The notes under the pieces were generated by a model. It worked only from the letters and a program-made list of their open reading frames with translations. It was not told the origin of the DNA and ran no database searches. Positions 36,213-46,958 of a stretch of 64,000 bases of DNA are shown in pieces. The stretch lies in NCBI RefSeq assembly GCF_024323335.1, contig NC_066585.1, forward strand, positions 184,096,294-184,160,293, given 5' to 3'. The position numbers were made by a program, and so were the translations under genes. Source of the stretch: Lathyrus oleraceus. Lineage: Eukaryota; Streptophyta; Magnoliopsida; Fabales; Fabaceae. How positions within the stretch are numbered: the stretch's first letter is position 1; every line of letters begins with the position of its first letter.

Positions 36213-37112
36213 CATTGTGCCTAGTGGGTTTTGCCTACTTTTAATATTGTGTTGTATTGTATTGTATATTGTTTTGTGATATATTTTTGTGCAATTTGGG
36301 ATGACTGTATTGTATGTAATGATTGATTTGCTTGATATTAATTCCTTGTATGCTTGGTGATCTTTGTGAGATGAGTTCTATACCCGGACTCGAGTGCACT
36401 TAGGATAGGAGAATGGCATAATCTTGTTGACTTGTGTGGAGTTATTCCTTAGCAAGTTGACTTGCAAGTCCATTCACTTGGTGGAGATCATGTTGGGATC
36501 AATAATGTCACACAAGTAAGTTGTGGTTAGACATTACTCTTTCCAATATAGACCTTAGAAGCCAAGGACCTTAGTTTACCAAGCCCATCTTGGCCTATTT
36601 TTAGGATGTAGTGCGAAAGTCGTTCAAGTGTAAGATTTAATACGATTGTTACGCGATACTACACTCATAAGAGTCTCTCTTGAGAATATTTTTGGAATAC
36701 GAGTAGTCGTTTCTCCGATAATATCCGAAAGATGGGATGATGACTATGGGAACCTCTTGTAGAACATGTTTGGCAGGTTTAAACCTTAGTACACTCCCTT
36801 TGGGTGGTTCTTAACCGAGACTCCACGCTCGTGACTTACAACAAACCCTTGATTCATGGTTGATCCGTTCATATATCCTTAATATCAATAGAACTTGGGT
36901 GTTGATAAGGTGTAAACCATAATCCACCAAAATGGATGATTGATATTAAGGATGATATGATCCATCCCATGACCTTTGTTTGGTGTGCTTTGCTTGATCC
37001 TTGAGTGTGATTGTTGCATTCATGCATTCATGCACTCAATTTGCATCCATAGCATCAATAATGAAGAAAATTTTCAAGGAACTTAAGGGGTTTATTTGCG
37101 AAATTTTCAGAC
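36213..37112 (+). other. RE7 5' leader
   Basis: About 900 bases with no convincing ORF. Short frames near 37001 run into ORF1 in another phase and are shadows. Confidence 0.6.
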
Positions 37113-38564
37113 ATGGAAAGACAAAGAAGGAATACAAAGAAGTACAGCTTCAGACAATCAGATTTGAAAGAGTTAAGGAATCTGACATCCTATGTATTAG
37201 ATCCTTTGGGTTTCAAAGCTCGTTTTGGGAAGCTTCTTCCTCTTCTGACTACTCAGGTGGATGAAGGGTTAATGAGTGTATTGGTGCAGTTTTATGATCC
37301 CTTGTACCGATGCTTCACTTTTTCGGACTTTCAACTTTTGCCTACCCTTGAGGAATATGCTTATCTTGTGGGTATACCCATTCTAAACCAATTGTCGTTC
37401 AGTGGCTTGGAGAGTATTCCTACTTCTCAAGAGATAGCAGACATGTTGCACACAGATGAATCTCTGGTTGGTGCTCATATGACTACCAAAGGTGGAATTC
37501 AAGGTTTCCCTTCTGAGTTCCTCATTGCTCAAGCCACTATCTATGGGAAGGCCATGAGTGAGGATGCCTTTGAGGCCATATTTGTACTTCTCATCTATGG
37601 ATTGGTTTTGTTCCCCAACATCGACAAGTTTGTGGATGTGAACGCTATTAGGATCTTTTCTACTCTTAATCCCGTTCCGACTCTGTTGGGTGATGCTTAT
37701 TTCTCTTTGCATATGAGGAATGCAAAGGGTGGTGGCGCCATTGTGTGCTGTTTACCTCTGTTGTATAAGTGGTTTATTTCTCACTTACCTCAGACGGTCG
37801 CCTTCAAGGAGAACAAGGGATGTCTACGGTGGTCCACGAGACTCATGTCTCTCACTAATGATGATATCTTTTGGTATAACCGTGTGTATGATGGTGTGCA
37901 GATTATCGACTCTTATGGTGAATTCTCCAATGTGCCTCTTCTTGGTACATGTGGTGGGATTAACTACAACCCTGCCTTGGCACGTCGTCAGCTTGGGTTC
38001 CCCCTAAAGGATAAACCTAATAACATTTTGTTAGAGGGTGTGTTCTTTCAGGAGGGTAAAGATCCCCAAGGCTTGAAAGCTAGGATGGTCCGCGCTTGGC
38101 GCAAGATTCATAAGAAAGGAAGGAAGGAGTTGGGTCCTAAGAATTGCATCGCTTTGGAGCCTTACACTGCTTGGGTAAGGAAGAGAGCGTCTGAGTATCT
38201 CATGCCTTACGAGTATCCGAGACCTACACCTATGATTGTGGCTGGACCTTCAACCCTCCCTGACCAAGGAGTAGAGGAGTTGAGAGACGAAGACCGTTCA
38301 CGTGCCTGGATCCGTGAAAGGGAGGAGTTGCTTCAGCAGATTAAGGAGAATGACGCTTTGATTGAGTTCCTCGAGCATCAAGTTATTGATGACCCCGATG
38401 ATGCATGGACTTCTCTACTTCCTCAGTCTTCCCGGTTTTGGAAGAGGAAGTACGATCGACTCGCCAAGGAGAAGGCAGATATGGAGGCAGCCTATGAGAG
38501 GGAAGTGAAGAGGCTTCGTGCATCTTATCTTCCTGTGTCCCGAGCTTTAGATGATTGTTTTTAG
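37113..38564 (+). CDS. RE7 ORF1 protein, intact 483-codon frame
   Basis: This is the extra ORF upstream of gag that characterises Ogre elements. The frame runs unbroken from ATG (MERQRRNTKKYS) to TAG. The N-terminal half (YDPLYRCFTFSDFQLLPTLE, then GIPI) matches a domain found widely in plant retroelement ORFs, often labelled DUF7745; its role is unknown. From about residue 395 the protein is charged and predicted helical (REREELLQQIKENDALIEF, ADMEAAYEREVKRLR), probably a coiled coil. No zinc finger or catalytic motif is seen. It is unusual here for having no stop or slip while the gag-protease next to it has four stops. Confidence 0.85.
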   Translation: MERQRRNTKKYSFRQSDLKELRNLTSYVLDPLGFKARFGKLLPLLTTQVDEGLMSVLVQFYDPLYRCFTFSDFQLLPTLEEYAYLVGIPILNQLSFSGLESIPTSQEIADMLHTDESLVGAHMTTKGGIQGFPSEFLIAQATIYGKAMSEDAFEAIFVLLIYGLVLFPNIDKFVDVNAIRIFSTLNPVPTLLGDAYFSLHMRNAKGGGAIVCCLPLLYKWFISHLPQTVAFKENKGCLRWSTRLMSLTNDDIFWYNRVYDGVQIIDSYGEFSNVPLLGTCGGINYNPALARRQLGFPLKDKPNNILLEGVFFQEGKDPQGLKARMVRAWRKIHKKGRKELGPKNCIALEPYTAWVRKRASEYLMPYEYPRPTPMIVAGPSTLPDQGVEELRDEDRSRAWIREREELLQQIKENDALIEFLEHQVIDDPDDAWTSLLPQSSRFWKRKYDRLAKEKADMEAAYEREVKRLRASYLPVSRALDDCF

Positions 38565-38860
38565 GGATCCATAGGATGATTATTTTCCTTTGCTCTTGTA
38601 TATGATTGACAATGCTGTACTTTTTTTCCTTGATATTATTTGATGAGATATTTCCATATGCGATAAATGTTAAATGATTCCAAAATTTGAAAATAAAACC
38701 CTAGAGTTCCTTTGAAATATAAAAACAAATCATGTGCACAAGCATTGCATGCATCATGTGCATAAGCAGGTTTTGTTCCCGGTCTAACTTTGTGTTCTTC
38801 ATTTACTTTAAAGACAAGCTGACTCACCGATACTACACTAGAGCCAACACTTCAAGACTA
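38565..38860 (+). other. RE7 spacer between ORF1 and gag
   Basis: About 300 AT-rich bases, with no gene. AAGCAGG at 38764-38770 could be a splice acceptor, but I cannot pair it with a donor confidently. Confidence 0.45.
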
Positions 38861-41800
38861 ATGGATCACCTAGAGCAAGAGAACCGAGAACTCAAGGAGG
38901 AAGTAGCCAGATTGACTGCCCTGATGGAGTCATTCATGGCTGCCCAGAGCCAGTCTTCTCCGACGCCTTCAACTCCTCCCCAGAGGACAATCATCTCCGA
39001 GATTGTATCCTCTACTGTGCCCACAGCCAATGCATATTTTGCTCCAACAGCCATACCAACCGGGTTCCCGTGGGGGATGCCTCCCAACTTTATGCTTGAG
39101 GGTCCTGCTCCCACTTTTGCTTCTATGCCGGCATCTAGCCCGGTCCTTGTTGTTCCTCCTCCTGTCGTGCATACTATACCCAGGGTAGACGACACCATCT
39201 ATCATTCTGAGCCGTCTGAGGGCCCAGATGTCTATGAGAAGATGGACGCCATGAATGACCAATTTCTTGAGCTCCGCAAGGAATTGAAGACTCTCAGAGG
39301 AAAGGATCTTTTTGGCAAGTCTGCTGTCGAACTGTGTTTGGTTCCCAATGTGAAGGTTCCTGTGAAATTCAAGGTCCCTGACTTTGAAAAATACAAAGGA
39401 AATACTTGTCCTCTCAGCCACCTGGTCATGTATGCCAGGAAGATGTCAACTCAGACCGATAACGATCAGTTACTCATCCACTACTTCCAGGACAGTCCGT
39501 CTGGTGCTGCCCTGAGATGGTATATGGGTTTAGACAGTGCGAACATCTGATCCTTCAACGACCTTGGCGAGGCCTTCGTCAAGCAATAAAAGTACAACGT
39601 GGATATGGCTCCCGATAGAGATCAGCTAAGGGCCATGTCCCAGAAGGATAAGGAAACATTTAAAGAGTATGCCCAGATGAGGCGAGAGGTGGAAGCACAG
39701 ATCGTGCCTCCGCTAGAAGAGAAGGAAATGACCAAGATCTTTCTGAAGACCTTGAGTTCATTCTATTATGAGCGGATGATTGCTAGCGCTCCTTCTGACT
39801 TCACCGAGATGGTGAATATGGGGATGTATTTAGAAGAAGGGGTTAGAGAAGGACGTCTAACCAAAGAAGAAGGTTCTTCTGCCAAGCGTTATGGAGCGTT
39901 TGCGAAGAAGAAAGATGGAGAGGCGCATGCTGTGACCTCTCATGTGAAATCAAGAAGACCCTCTGTGAGGAGGAAGACCGTGCGTCCCATTGGTAACCAG
40001 CACCAGGTGGCTCATATAGCACCTGTTTTCAGAGACAATCAACAGTATCAGCAACATAACAACAATCAGCAACCACATCAACAATATCAACAACAACAAC
40101 ATCGACCGCAACAGCATGCCTACCAGCCTCGAAACAGTAATCAAACCAGCACGAGTTACGAGAGGAAAAAGGTCACTTTCGATCCTATTCCGATGACGTA
40201 CGCAGAATTATATCCCTCTTTGATATAGAGGAAGTTGATTACTCCGAGAGACCCACCGGCTATACCTGTTAACCCCCAGTGGTGGTATAAGCCCGAATTA
40301 CATTGTGTCTACCATTCTGGTGCTCCTAGCCACGACGTGGAGAATTGTTACCCTTTGAAGACCAAGGTTCAAGACCTTATGAGGTGTGGCATTCTGTGTT
40401 TTAAGGACGTAGGTCCTAATGTGAAGAAGAACTCGTTACCTGAGCATGGGAAATCTGTCAACATGGTCCAGGGCTCCCCTGGCAAGTACAAAGTCAAATA
40501 TGTTAGTCATATTCGACAATCTCTAGTTGAGATGCATCGTCTGCTATGCGATTACAGTCATTATGAGTACGACCATGATAGATGCCGAGTATGCTCTGTT
40601 AACCGATTAGGTTGTCGCCAGGTGCGCAAGGATATTCAGGAAATGCTGGATGAAGGAGTCATTGAGATTCTTCAGAATAGGAATGTTGACGAAGATGAGC
40701 CTGAGGTCAACGTAATTTCCCCGGTATTCCGGATGCCCGAGCCTGTTACCATTAAGTATGATGGTAGCAAGCAGAAGGTTTCTCCTTCTCTGATCATTAA
40801 GCCTGCCGGTCCTGTACCATACTCTTCTGAAAAAGTAATCCCCTTTCGTTACAACGTTGTTGCTGTAGAAAATGGGAAAGAGGTGTCCTTGCCATCTTCC
40901 TCTGTTGTTAATATCGTAGATGTTAGTGGTTTGACCCACAACGGTCGTGTGTTTTCAGCACCACCAAAGCCCCAGGTTAAGGCTGATTTTGTTGTACGTC
41001 CGATTGGGAATGTTGTGAGCACTCCGACTCTGGCACCTGTTGTTAAGTCCTCCTCTACATTGATAACTCCTACTTCTGTTGGCCCAAGCGGCAATGTGAA
41101 AGAAGATTGTGATGAGATGCTGAAGCTCATCAAGAAAAGCGAGTACAATGTTGTAGACCAGCTTCTACAAACGCCATCCAAGATATCGGTGTTATCTTTT
41201 CTCTTGAATTCAGAACCACATAGAGAGGCACTGCAGAAGGTTTTGGACGTGGCATATGTAGATCATGATGTCACAATAGAACAGTTCGATAGCATTGTTG
41301 CAAACATTACTGCTTGTAACAATTTGAGTTTCTGTGACTCTGATCTCCCTGAGGAGGGAAGAGACCACAACTTGGCTTTATATATTTCCATGAACTGCAG
41401 AGACGACGCCATGTCCAATGTGTTGGTGGACACTGGGTCATCACTAAATGTATTGCCGAAATCCACTCTTACAAAACTGTCTTATCAAGGGCCTCCCATG
41501 AGGCAAAGTGGAGTTGTTGTGAAAGCTTTCGATGGGTCGCGTAAAACGGTGATTGGGGAAGTTGATCTCCCAATCAAGATTGGACCAAGTGATTTCCATA
41601 TTACCTTCCAGGTTATGGATATTCACCCATCGTATAGCTATCTCTTAGGCAGACCATGGATTCACGAGGCAGGCGCTGTGACATCCACCCTACACCAGAA
41701 GCTGAAGTTTGTGAAGAACAAGAAACTGGTGGTGGTAGGGGGAGAAAAGGCTCTCCTGGTTAGCCATTTGTCTTCCTTCTCATATATAAATGCTGAGGAT

Positions 41801-42160
41801 GAAGTTGGAACTCCTTTCTAAGCTTTATCTATAGCTGAGCCTATTGAGAAGAGAACTCCTTCATTTACTTCCTATAGAGATGCGAAGTTGGCCATTGAGT
41901 GTGGTGCAACTACCGGCTTAGGAAAAATGATTGAGCTAGAAGACAACCAGTCTCGGGCTGGCATAGGCTTTTCCTCTGGGATCTTAAATGATCAAGGGAT
42001 TATCAAGAGTGGAGGTTTTATCCACACCGGTCAGGATGAAGAAGTTGTTGCTGTCTTGGAAGAAGATACAGAGGATTCTGGCAATTTCATCATCCCTGGA
42101 GGGGTCTGCAACAATTGGGTCGTTGTGGATATTCCTACAGTTATCCATAAGTCAACGTAA
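38861..42160 (+). pseudogene. RE7 gag-protease, one frame with four stop codons
   Basis: The chosen ATG at 38861 (MDHLEQENRELKEE) opens a coiled-coil start and one continuous frame to 42160. Stops interrupt at 39548 (TGA), 39587 (TAA), 40226 (TAG) and 41819 (TAA). The gag core includes YFQDSPSGAALRWYMG and FKEYAQMRREVEAQIVPPL. A Gln/His/Asn-rich stretch follows (40040-40140), then a zinc-like CVYHSGAPSHDVENC. Protease has VLVDTGSSLNVLPKS with its Asp at about 41429, and YLLGRPWIHEAGAV. Three of the four stops can be explained by C-to-T changes in CGA, CAG and CAA codons. The length matches the usual Ogre gag-protease. Confidence 0.88.
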
Positions 42161-42422
42161 TGATCACTTTGTTTAAAAAACCCGTCTCCCATGCCAAAAG
42201 GAGGAGTGATGACATTGTTGGCAACATAAAGAAAATGATATTTTCATTCAATAAATTCATGTTAAATGTTTGTTTTTTCAATTATTTTCCCTTTTTGCTT
42301 TTTGCATGAAATTGGTGATCACATAAAACCCTAAAAAATAGAACAAAATCAATCTTCTCATCTGCATAATGATTTTCCTTGTTTGAGTTCTAAATCTTTT
42401 CATATCCAAAATCATTATGCAG
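42157..42422 (+). other. RE7 intron between protease and reverse transcriptase (predicted)
   Basis: The donor is AC|GTAATG at 42157 and the acceptor ATTATGCAG| at 42422, giving 266 bases, AT-rich with a T-rich tract. Splicing joins AC to G, giving ACG (Thr), and continues in frame LISKPIEHND, removing the stop at 42158-42160. An intron at this place is established for Ogre elements. The exact sites are my reading. Confidence 0.75.
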
Positions 42423-44041
42423 GTTGATTTCTAAACCCATTGAACATAATGACCCAACACCATCTCCCAATTTTGAATTCCCTGTATTCGAGGCGGAAGA
42501 AGATGATGTTGAAGAGATTCCTGATGAGATCACCCGGTTACTTGAGCATGAAGAGAAGATCATTCAGCCGCATCTTGAGAATCTGGAACCAGTCAACTTG
42601 GGGTCTGAGGATTGTGTTTGTGAAGTGAAGATTGGGGCACTCCTTGAAGAATCTGTCAAGAAGGGGTTGATTGAATTGCTACAAGAATATGTCGACGTCT
42701 TTGCTTGGTCATACGAAAACATGTCGGGTTTAGATACTGATATTGTGCAACATTTCCTACCTTTGAAGCCTGAGTGCGTGCCTGTGAAGCAGAAGCTCAG
42801 AAGAACTCATCCCGATATGGCAGTAAAGATCAAAGAAGAGGTTCAGAAGCAAATTGATGCGGGGTTTCTGGTGACTTCTATATATCCTCAATGGGTGGCC
42901 AATATTGTGCCCGTGCCTCAGAAAGACGGAAAAGTCCGGATGTGTGTGGACTATAGAGACTTGAATAAAGCTAGTCCAAAAGATGATTTTCCTCTACCAC
43001 ACATTGATATGTTGGTAGATAATACAGCTAAATTCAATGTCTTCTCATTTATGGATGGATTTTCCGGATATAACCAGATCAAGATGGCACCCGAGGATAT
43101 GGAGAAGACAACATTCATCACACCTTGGGGAACATTCTGTTATCAAGTGATGCCCTTTGGTTTGAAGAACGCCGGAGCCACGTATCAACGAGCTATGACC
43201 ACCTTGTTTCATGATATGATGCACAAGGAGATCGAAGTGTATGTTGACGATATGATTTCTAAGTCGAGAACAGAAGTTGAACATGTAGAGTACCTGTTGA
43301 AGCTTTTTCAGCGTTTAAGGAAGTACAAGCTTCGTCTGAATCCCAACAAGTGTACATTTGGAGTCCGTTCTGGCAAGTTATTGGGCTTCATTGTCAGCGA
43401 AAGAGGTATTGAGGTTGATCCTGCGAAGGTCAAAGCAATACAAGAGATGCCTGCGCCCAAAACTGAGAAGCAAGTCCGAGGTTTTCTTGGCCGCTTGAAT
43501 TACATTTCTAGATTCATATCCCACATGACTGCCACATGTGCGCCGATATTCAAGCTCCTCGGAAAGATCAGTCTCATGATTGGACCAAGGATTTCCAGAA
43601 AGCTTTTGATAGCATTAAAGAGTATCTGTCTGAACCTCCGATCATGTCTCCGCCCGTGGAAGGAAGACCTTTGATCATGTATTTGACTGTTCTTGAAGAC
43701 TCAATGGGTTGTGTCCTTGGTCAGCAGGATGAATCAGGAAAGAAAGAATATGCTACTTACTACCTAAGCAAGAAGTTCATTGATTGTGAGTCTCGATACT
43801 CAATGCTTGAGAAAACATGTTGTGCTTTGGCTTGGGCTGCCAAGCGCTTACGCCAGTATATGATAAATCATACGACTTGGGTGATATCCAGAATGGATCC
43901 AATCAAGTATATATTTGAGAAGCCTGCTTTAACAGGGAGGATTGCCCATTGGCAGATGTTGTTATCTAAGTATGATATTGAGTATCGAGCTTAGAAGGCT
44001 ATTAAAGATAGTATCTTGGCTGACCACTTGGCACACCAGCC
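42423..44041 (+). pseudogene. RE7 reverse transcriptase and first part of RNase H, frameshifted
   Basis: After an acidic linker, RT is well preserved: VPQKDGKVRMCVDYRDLNKA, FSFMDGFSGYNQIKM, MPFGLKNAGATYQRAM and the catalytic YVDDMISKS near 43240. A one-base loss near 43560 moves the reading to the frame of 43536-43994, which holds the thumb and RNase H start (MYLTVLEDSMGCVLGQQDES). A stop lies at 43992, and the sequence is cut at 44041 by RE8. The enzyme would copy genomic RNA into DNA; this copy is inactive. Confidence 0.9.
44037..44041 (+). repeat. Presumed RE8 target site (CAGCC)
   Basis: These are the five bases next to the RE8 LTR edge. The partner copy is outside the window, so the duplication is inferred. 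Confidence 0.5.
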
Positions 44042-46090
44042 TGTCGCAACCTGAAAAATCACAGAAAGTGAAAAAAAACAACCGGCGAGAAAGAGATGAC
44101 AGAAGAGTCGCCACCGTGTGTTATTCATCCCAAAGGAGGGAAAGGAAACGCTCGAAGTAAACTTGGAAGAAGGAAAGGAAAAGACAAGGTCTCGCAACCA
44201 AATCTTGGGTTCGGGAGTCGATTATGCAAAGGGAAGGTATTAGCACCCCTGCGCATCCGTAGTACTCTACGGGATCCACTCTTGTTGTTCTTGTCTAAAA
44301 GGTGTGGGTTTATCTAATGTACTATTTACTAAAAACGGGGTCAAAAGAAAATGACTCGCACGGATGTCGCATCCACTGTATACGTATCTCATCTGAATAT
44401 GAGACTCAGAGTCTTCGTAGCTCGGCTACCTATGAGTTAAGGGGAAGTGTGCTCGCTAAGACATCGCGTCTTATGCCTACGTATCTCATATGGAATGAGA
44501 ATTAGAGCAAGCCGTAGTTCGGCTAACTACGGGTTAAGGGTTGTGTTTTGGGGTGAACGACGCTACTACGCAATCTACCGGATGCTCGACCTTTGGAGAC
44601 TTACTCGCTTGTAGTAGAAGGACTTAACGTGTTCTTAGGAGAAGAAAAATCAATGAGTTGTTTGCGTTGTAGGAACGCTCATGCAAAAAAGGAAGTCCTA
44701 GACGAAGGAACAGTGCTACCTTAATTGACATGCAGACGAGAGACTATATGAAGTCTAGCAATCCTATGGGGGAGACGATCACACCATACAAAATAAACAT
44801 GCATAAAGTAAACACACAAAAGAAAACATTGCCTCCTATTGAGGTCTTCCAGCTAAGAAAGCGGTAAAATACGGGAAAGAGGTAAAAGTACCACACGGAT
44901 AAAGATCCGAAGTAACAGCAACTAAGGGGACAAGAAACCCCTCTCAAGCTGGTACCATCAAAGAAAGCGAGTCAGTACAGGTAATCGGAATAAACCTCCA
45001 AGGGGTATCCCACAAATAAATTGGGATACCATGCAAGCCATCTCTTTTAAGGTCATGTGAGCCCTCACAAAAACTCAACAAACAGGTTAGGAAGCAACGC
45101 ATGGATGCAATAGAAAACATGTCACAACAGAACACAAAACAGATTAGAGCAAACATAAAAAACAACTACTGTCGCGATCGTTGTTGCATCGCCTAGTGAA
45201 AGCTTAGCGAAGCTTCGCTACAGGCTCGCCTAGCGAAGATGCTAGCGAACGCCTGCGGGTTTTGGGTTCTTCATGGATAACAGTACGATCTCGGAAATCC
45301 CAAACCCTATGGTACACATTTCAGAAATTAAACAATTAAACACTCAAGGCATTGATTTACAGATTCATATACATCTAACCGTGGGCAAAACCTCGCGATA
45401 ATACCTTATACATTTAGAGATTTCAAATTGAAGGCGTAAAATAATGGGAATAAGGTAAACCTGATTGGAGAGATCGATTAAAATCGAAAGGCACGGCAGG
45501 GTTTGCAAAGCATTGTTAGGGTTTAGAGGTGAAAAAGTGTGTGAGTCCGGGTGAACCTTTCAGAGCTGTTTGGAGGCTGCTGCAGATTAGTTCGTCCCTT
45601 TTCCTTCTCTCTTTCGTTCTCTCTCTTTCTCTCCAGGGTTTTTCTCTCACTGAAACTCTAGTATTTATAACCTGATTTTGTGACCTGATGGGCTCAGATG
45701 ATGGCAGCTCAAGCCCATGACTTTCTGTCATATTCTGAAAACGCGTGCCCTTCGCCTAACGAAGGATCTGCTCGCCTAGCGAGCATGACAGTTCAGTTTG
45801 CTTTGCGAACCATGCTGCTCGCCTAGCGAGCATGACAGCTCAGAAACAGATTTTTGCTTCTTCAAAATTAGCATTATGAATGATGACTAGACCCCATTTG
45901 AACCTGTTGGAAGTAGCTCAAGTCTTTCCCTTGTGCTGATCGATCACCTGGATAAAACCCACAAAAGCGTTTTGGATGATGTTCAAGCTTCTTGGATCTG
46001 ATCCTGATTGACATGATGAAATGCAATATGAAATGCTAAATGACCTAAAAATGGATGCATGAATGAGGGGGGCAAATTTGAGGTGCTACA
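44042..46090 (-). repeat. RE8 3' LTR (2049 bp)
   Basis: In plus orientation it runs from TGTCGCAACCTG to GGTGCTACA. It matches both RE9 LTRs in reverse. A minus TATA box (TATAAATA) lies at 45662-45669. Clusters of CTCGCCTAGCGAG hairpins occur at 45740-45830 and 45190-45245. Confidence 0.93.
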
Positions 46091-46218
46091 GCTGCCCCTA
46101 TTCAATCAACTGTGAACCTGAACGGATGAAAGCAACGGCTATCAAACTTTCAAGGTAAATAGGGATTGAATACCAAAAGAACCGGAGAATTTGCACTCTG
46201 TAGGTGGCGAATCAAGGA
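46091..46218 (-). other. RE8 polypurine tract region and 3' UTR end
   Basis: The sense strand reads GATTGAATAGGGGCAGC directly before the LTR start, matching RE9 (GATTGAATATGGGCAGC). RE8 has the purer G-run. Confidence 0.7.
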
Positions 46219-46958
46219 AAGTGAGGCCATTTACCGATGACGGCTTCAAAACCGATTTGATATTTACCGATATCAAAGAAAGCAAGGCCATTTACCGATG
46301 GCGGCTTCAAAACAAATTTGATATTTATCGATATCAAAGAAAGTGAGGCCATTTACTGATGGCGGCTTCTCTGGGGAGGAAAATGATGTTTGTAAGTGAG
46401 ACAAGACCAGACATTTATCGATGACTGGGAAGGAACTCGATGTTTACCGACATCGAACAAAAATATTTATAAGTGAAACAAGACCAGACATTTACCGATG
46501 ACTGGGAGGAACTCGATGTTTACTGACATCGAACAAAGATACTTACAAATGAAACGAGACCAGACATTTACCGATGACTGGGAGGAACTCGATGTTTACC
46601 GACATCAAACAAAAATATTTATAACGAAACAAGACCAGACATTTACTGATGACTGGGAAGGAACTCGATGTTTACCGACATCGAACAAAAATATTTATAA
46701 CGAAACAAGACCAGACATTTACCGATGACTGGGAAGGAACTCGATGTTTACTGACAAGACCAGCCATTTACCGATGACTGGGAAGGAACTCGATGTTTAC
46801 CGACATCGAACAAGATATTCATAACGAAACAAGACCAGACATTTATCGATGACTGGGATGGAACTCGATGTTTACTGACAAGACCAGCCATTTACCGATG
46901 ACTGAGAAGGAACTCGATGTTTACCAACGTCGAACAAAGGTGTTTACCAACACCAAGG
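46219..46958 (-). repeat. RE8 hairpin array, LTR-proximal part, with 76/49-bp tandem units
   Basis: The plus strand shows repeated loop TTACCG with pairing flanks: TTTGATAT/ATATCAAA at 46252-46275, GCCAT/ATGGC at 46284-46301 and again (loop TTACTG) near 46348, and TCGATGT/ACATCGA several times. Between 46405 and 46930 the array becomes tandem, with 76-bp units (AAGACCAGACATTTACCGAT...) and 49-bp variants lacking the last 27 bases. RE9 cuts the array at 46959. Confidence 0.88.
46954..46958 (+). repeat. RE9 target-site duplication, left copy
   Basis: CAAGG here and CAAGG at 59328-59332 flank RE9 exactly. The joined target reads ACACCAAGGAAAGAATAC, which matches the RE9 family's own 3' UTR (reverse complement near 56763-56791), so the host is a sister element. 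Confidence 0.96.

Larger units (their letters stand above)
31291..44041 (+). mobile_element. RE7: Ogre (Ty3/gypsy, Tat lineage) retrotransposon, interrupted by RE8
   Basis: Hallmarks are a very long LTR (4898 bp) starting TGTAAGACCCC, a tRNA-Arg type primer site, an extra ORF1 before gag, gag-protease, an intron between protease and RT, and then RT/RNase H. RE8 enters at 44042 within sequence that reads LADHLAHQPV in related elements. The rest of RNase H, integrase and the 3' LTR must lie beyond RE8, outside the window. Confidence 0.93.

Noticed and set aside
39950..40144. Minus-strand ORF with a very hydrophobic Leu-rich stretch
   Set aside because: It is the antisense of a Gln/His-rich gag linker; CAA/CAG repeats read backwards give Leu.
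46405..46930. CRISPR-like regular repeats
   Set aside because: The units are tandem with no unique spacers, show internal hairpins, and lie in a plant retroelement 3' UTR.
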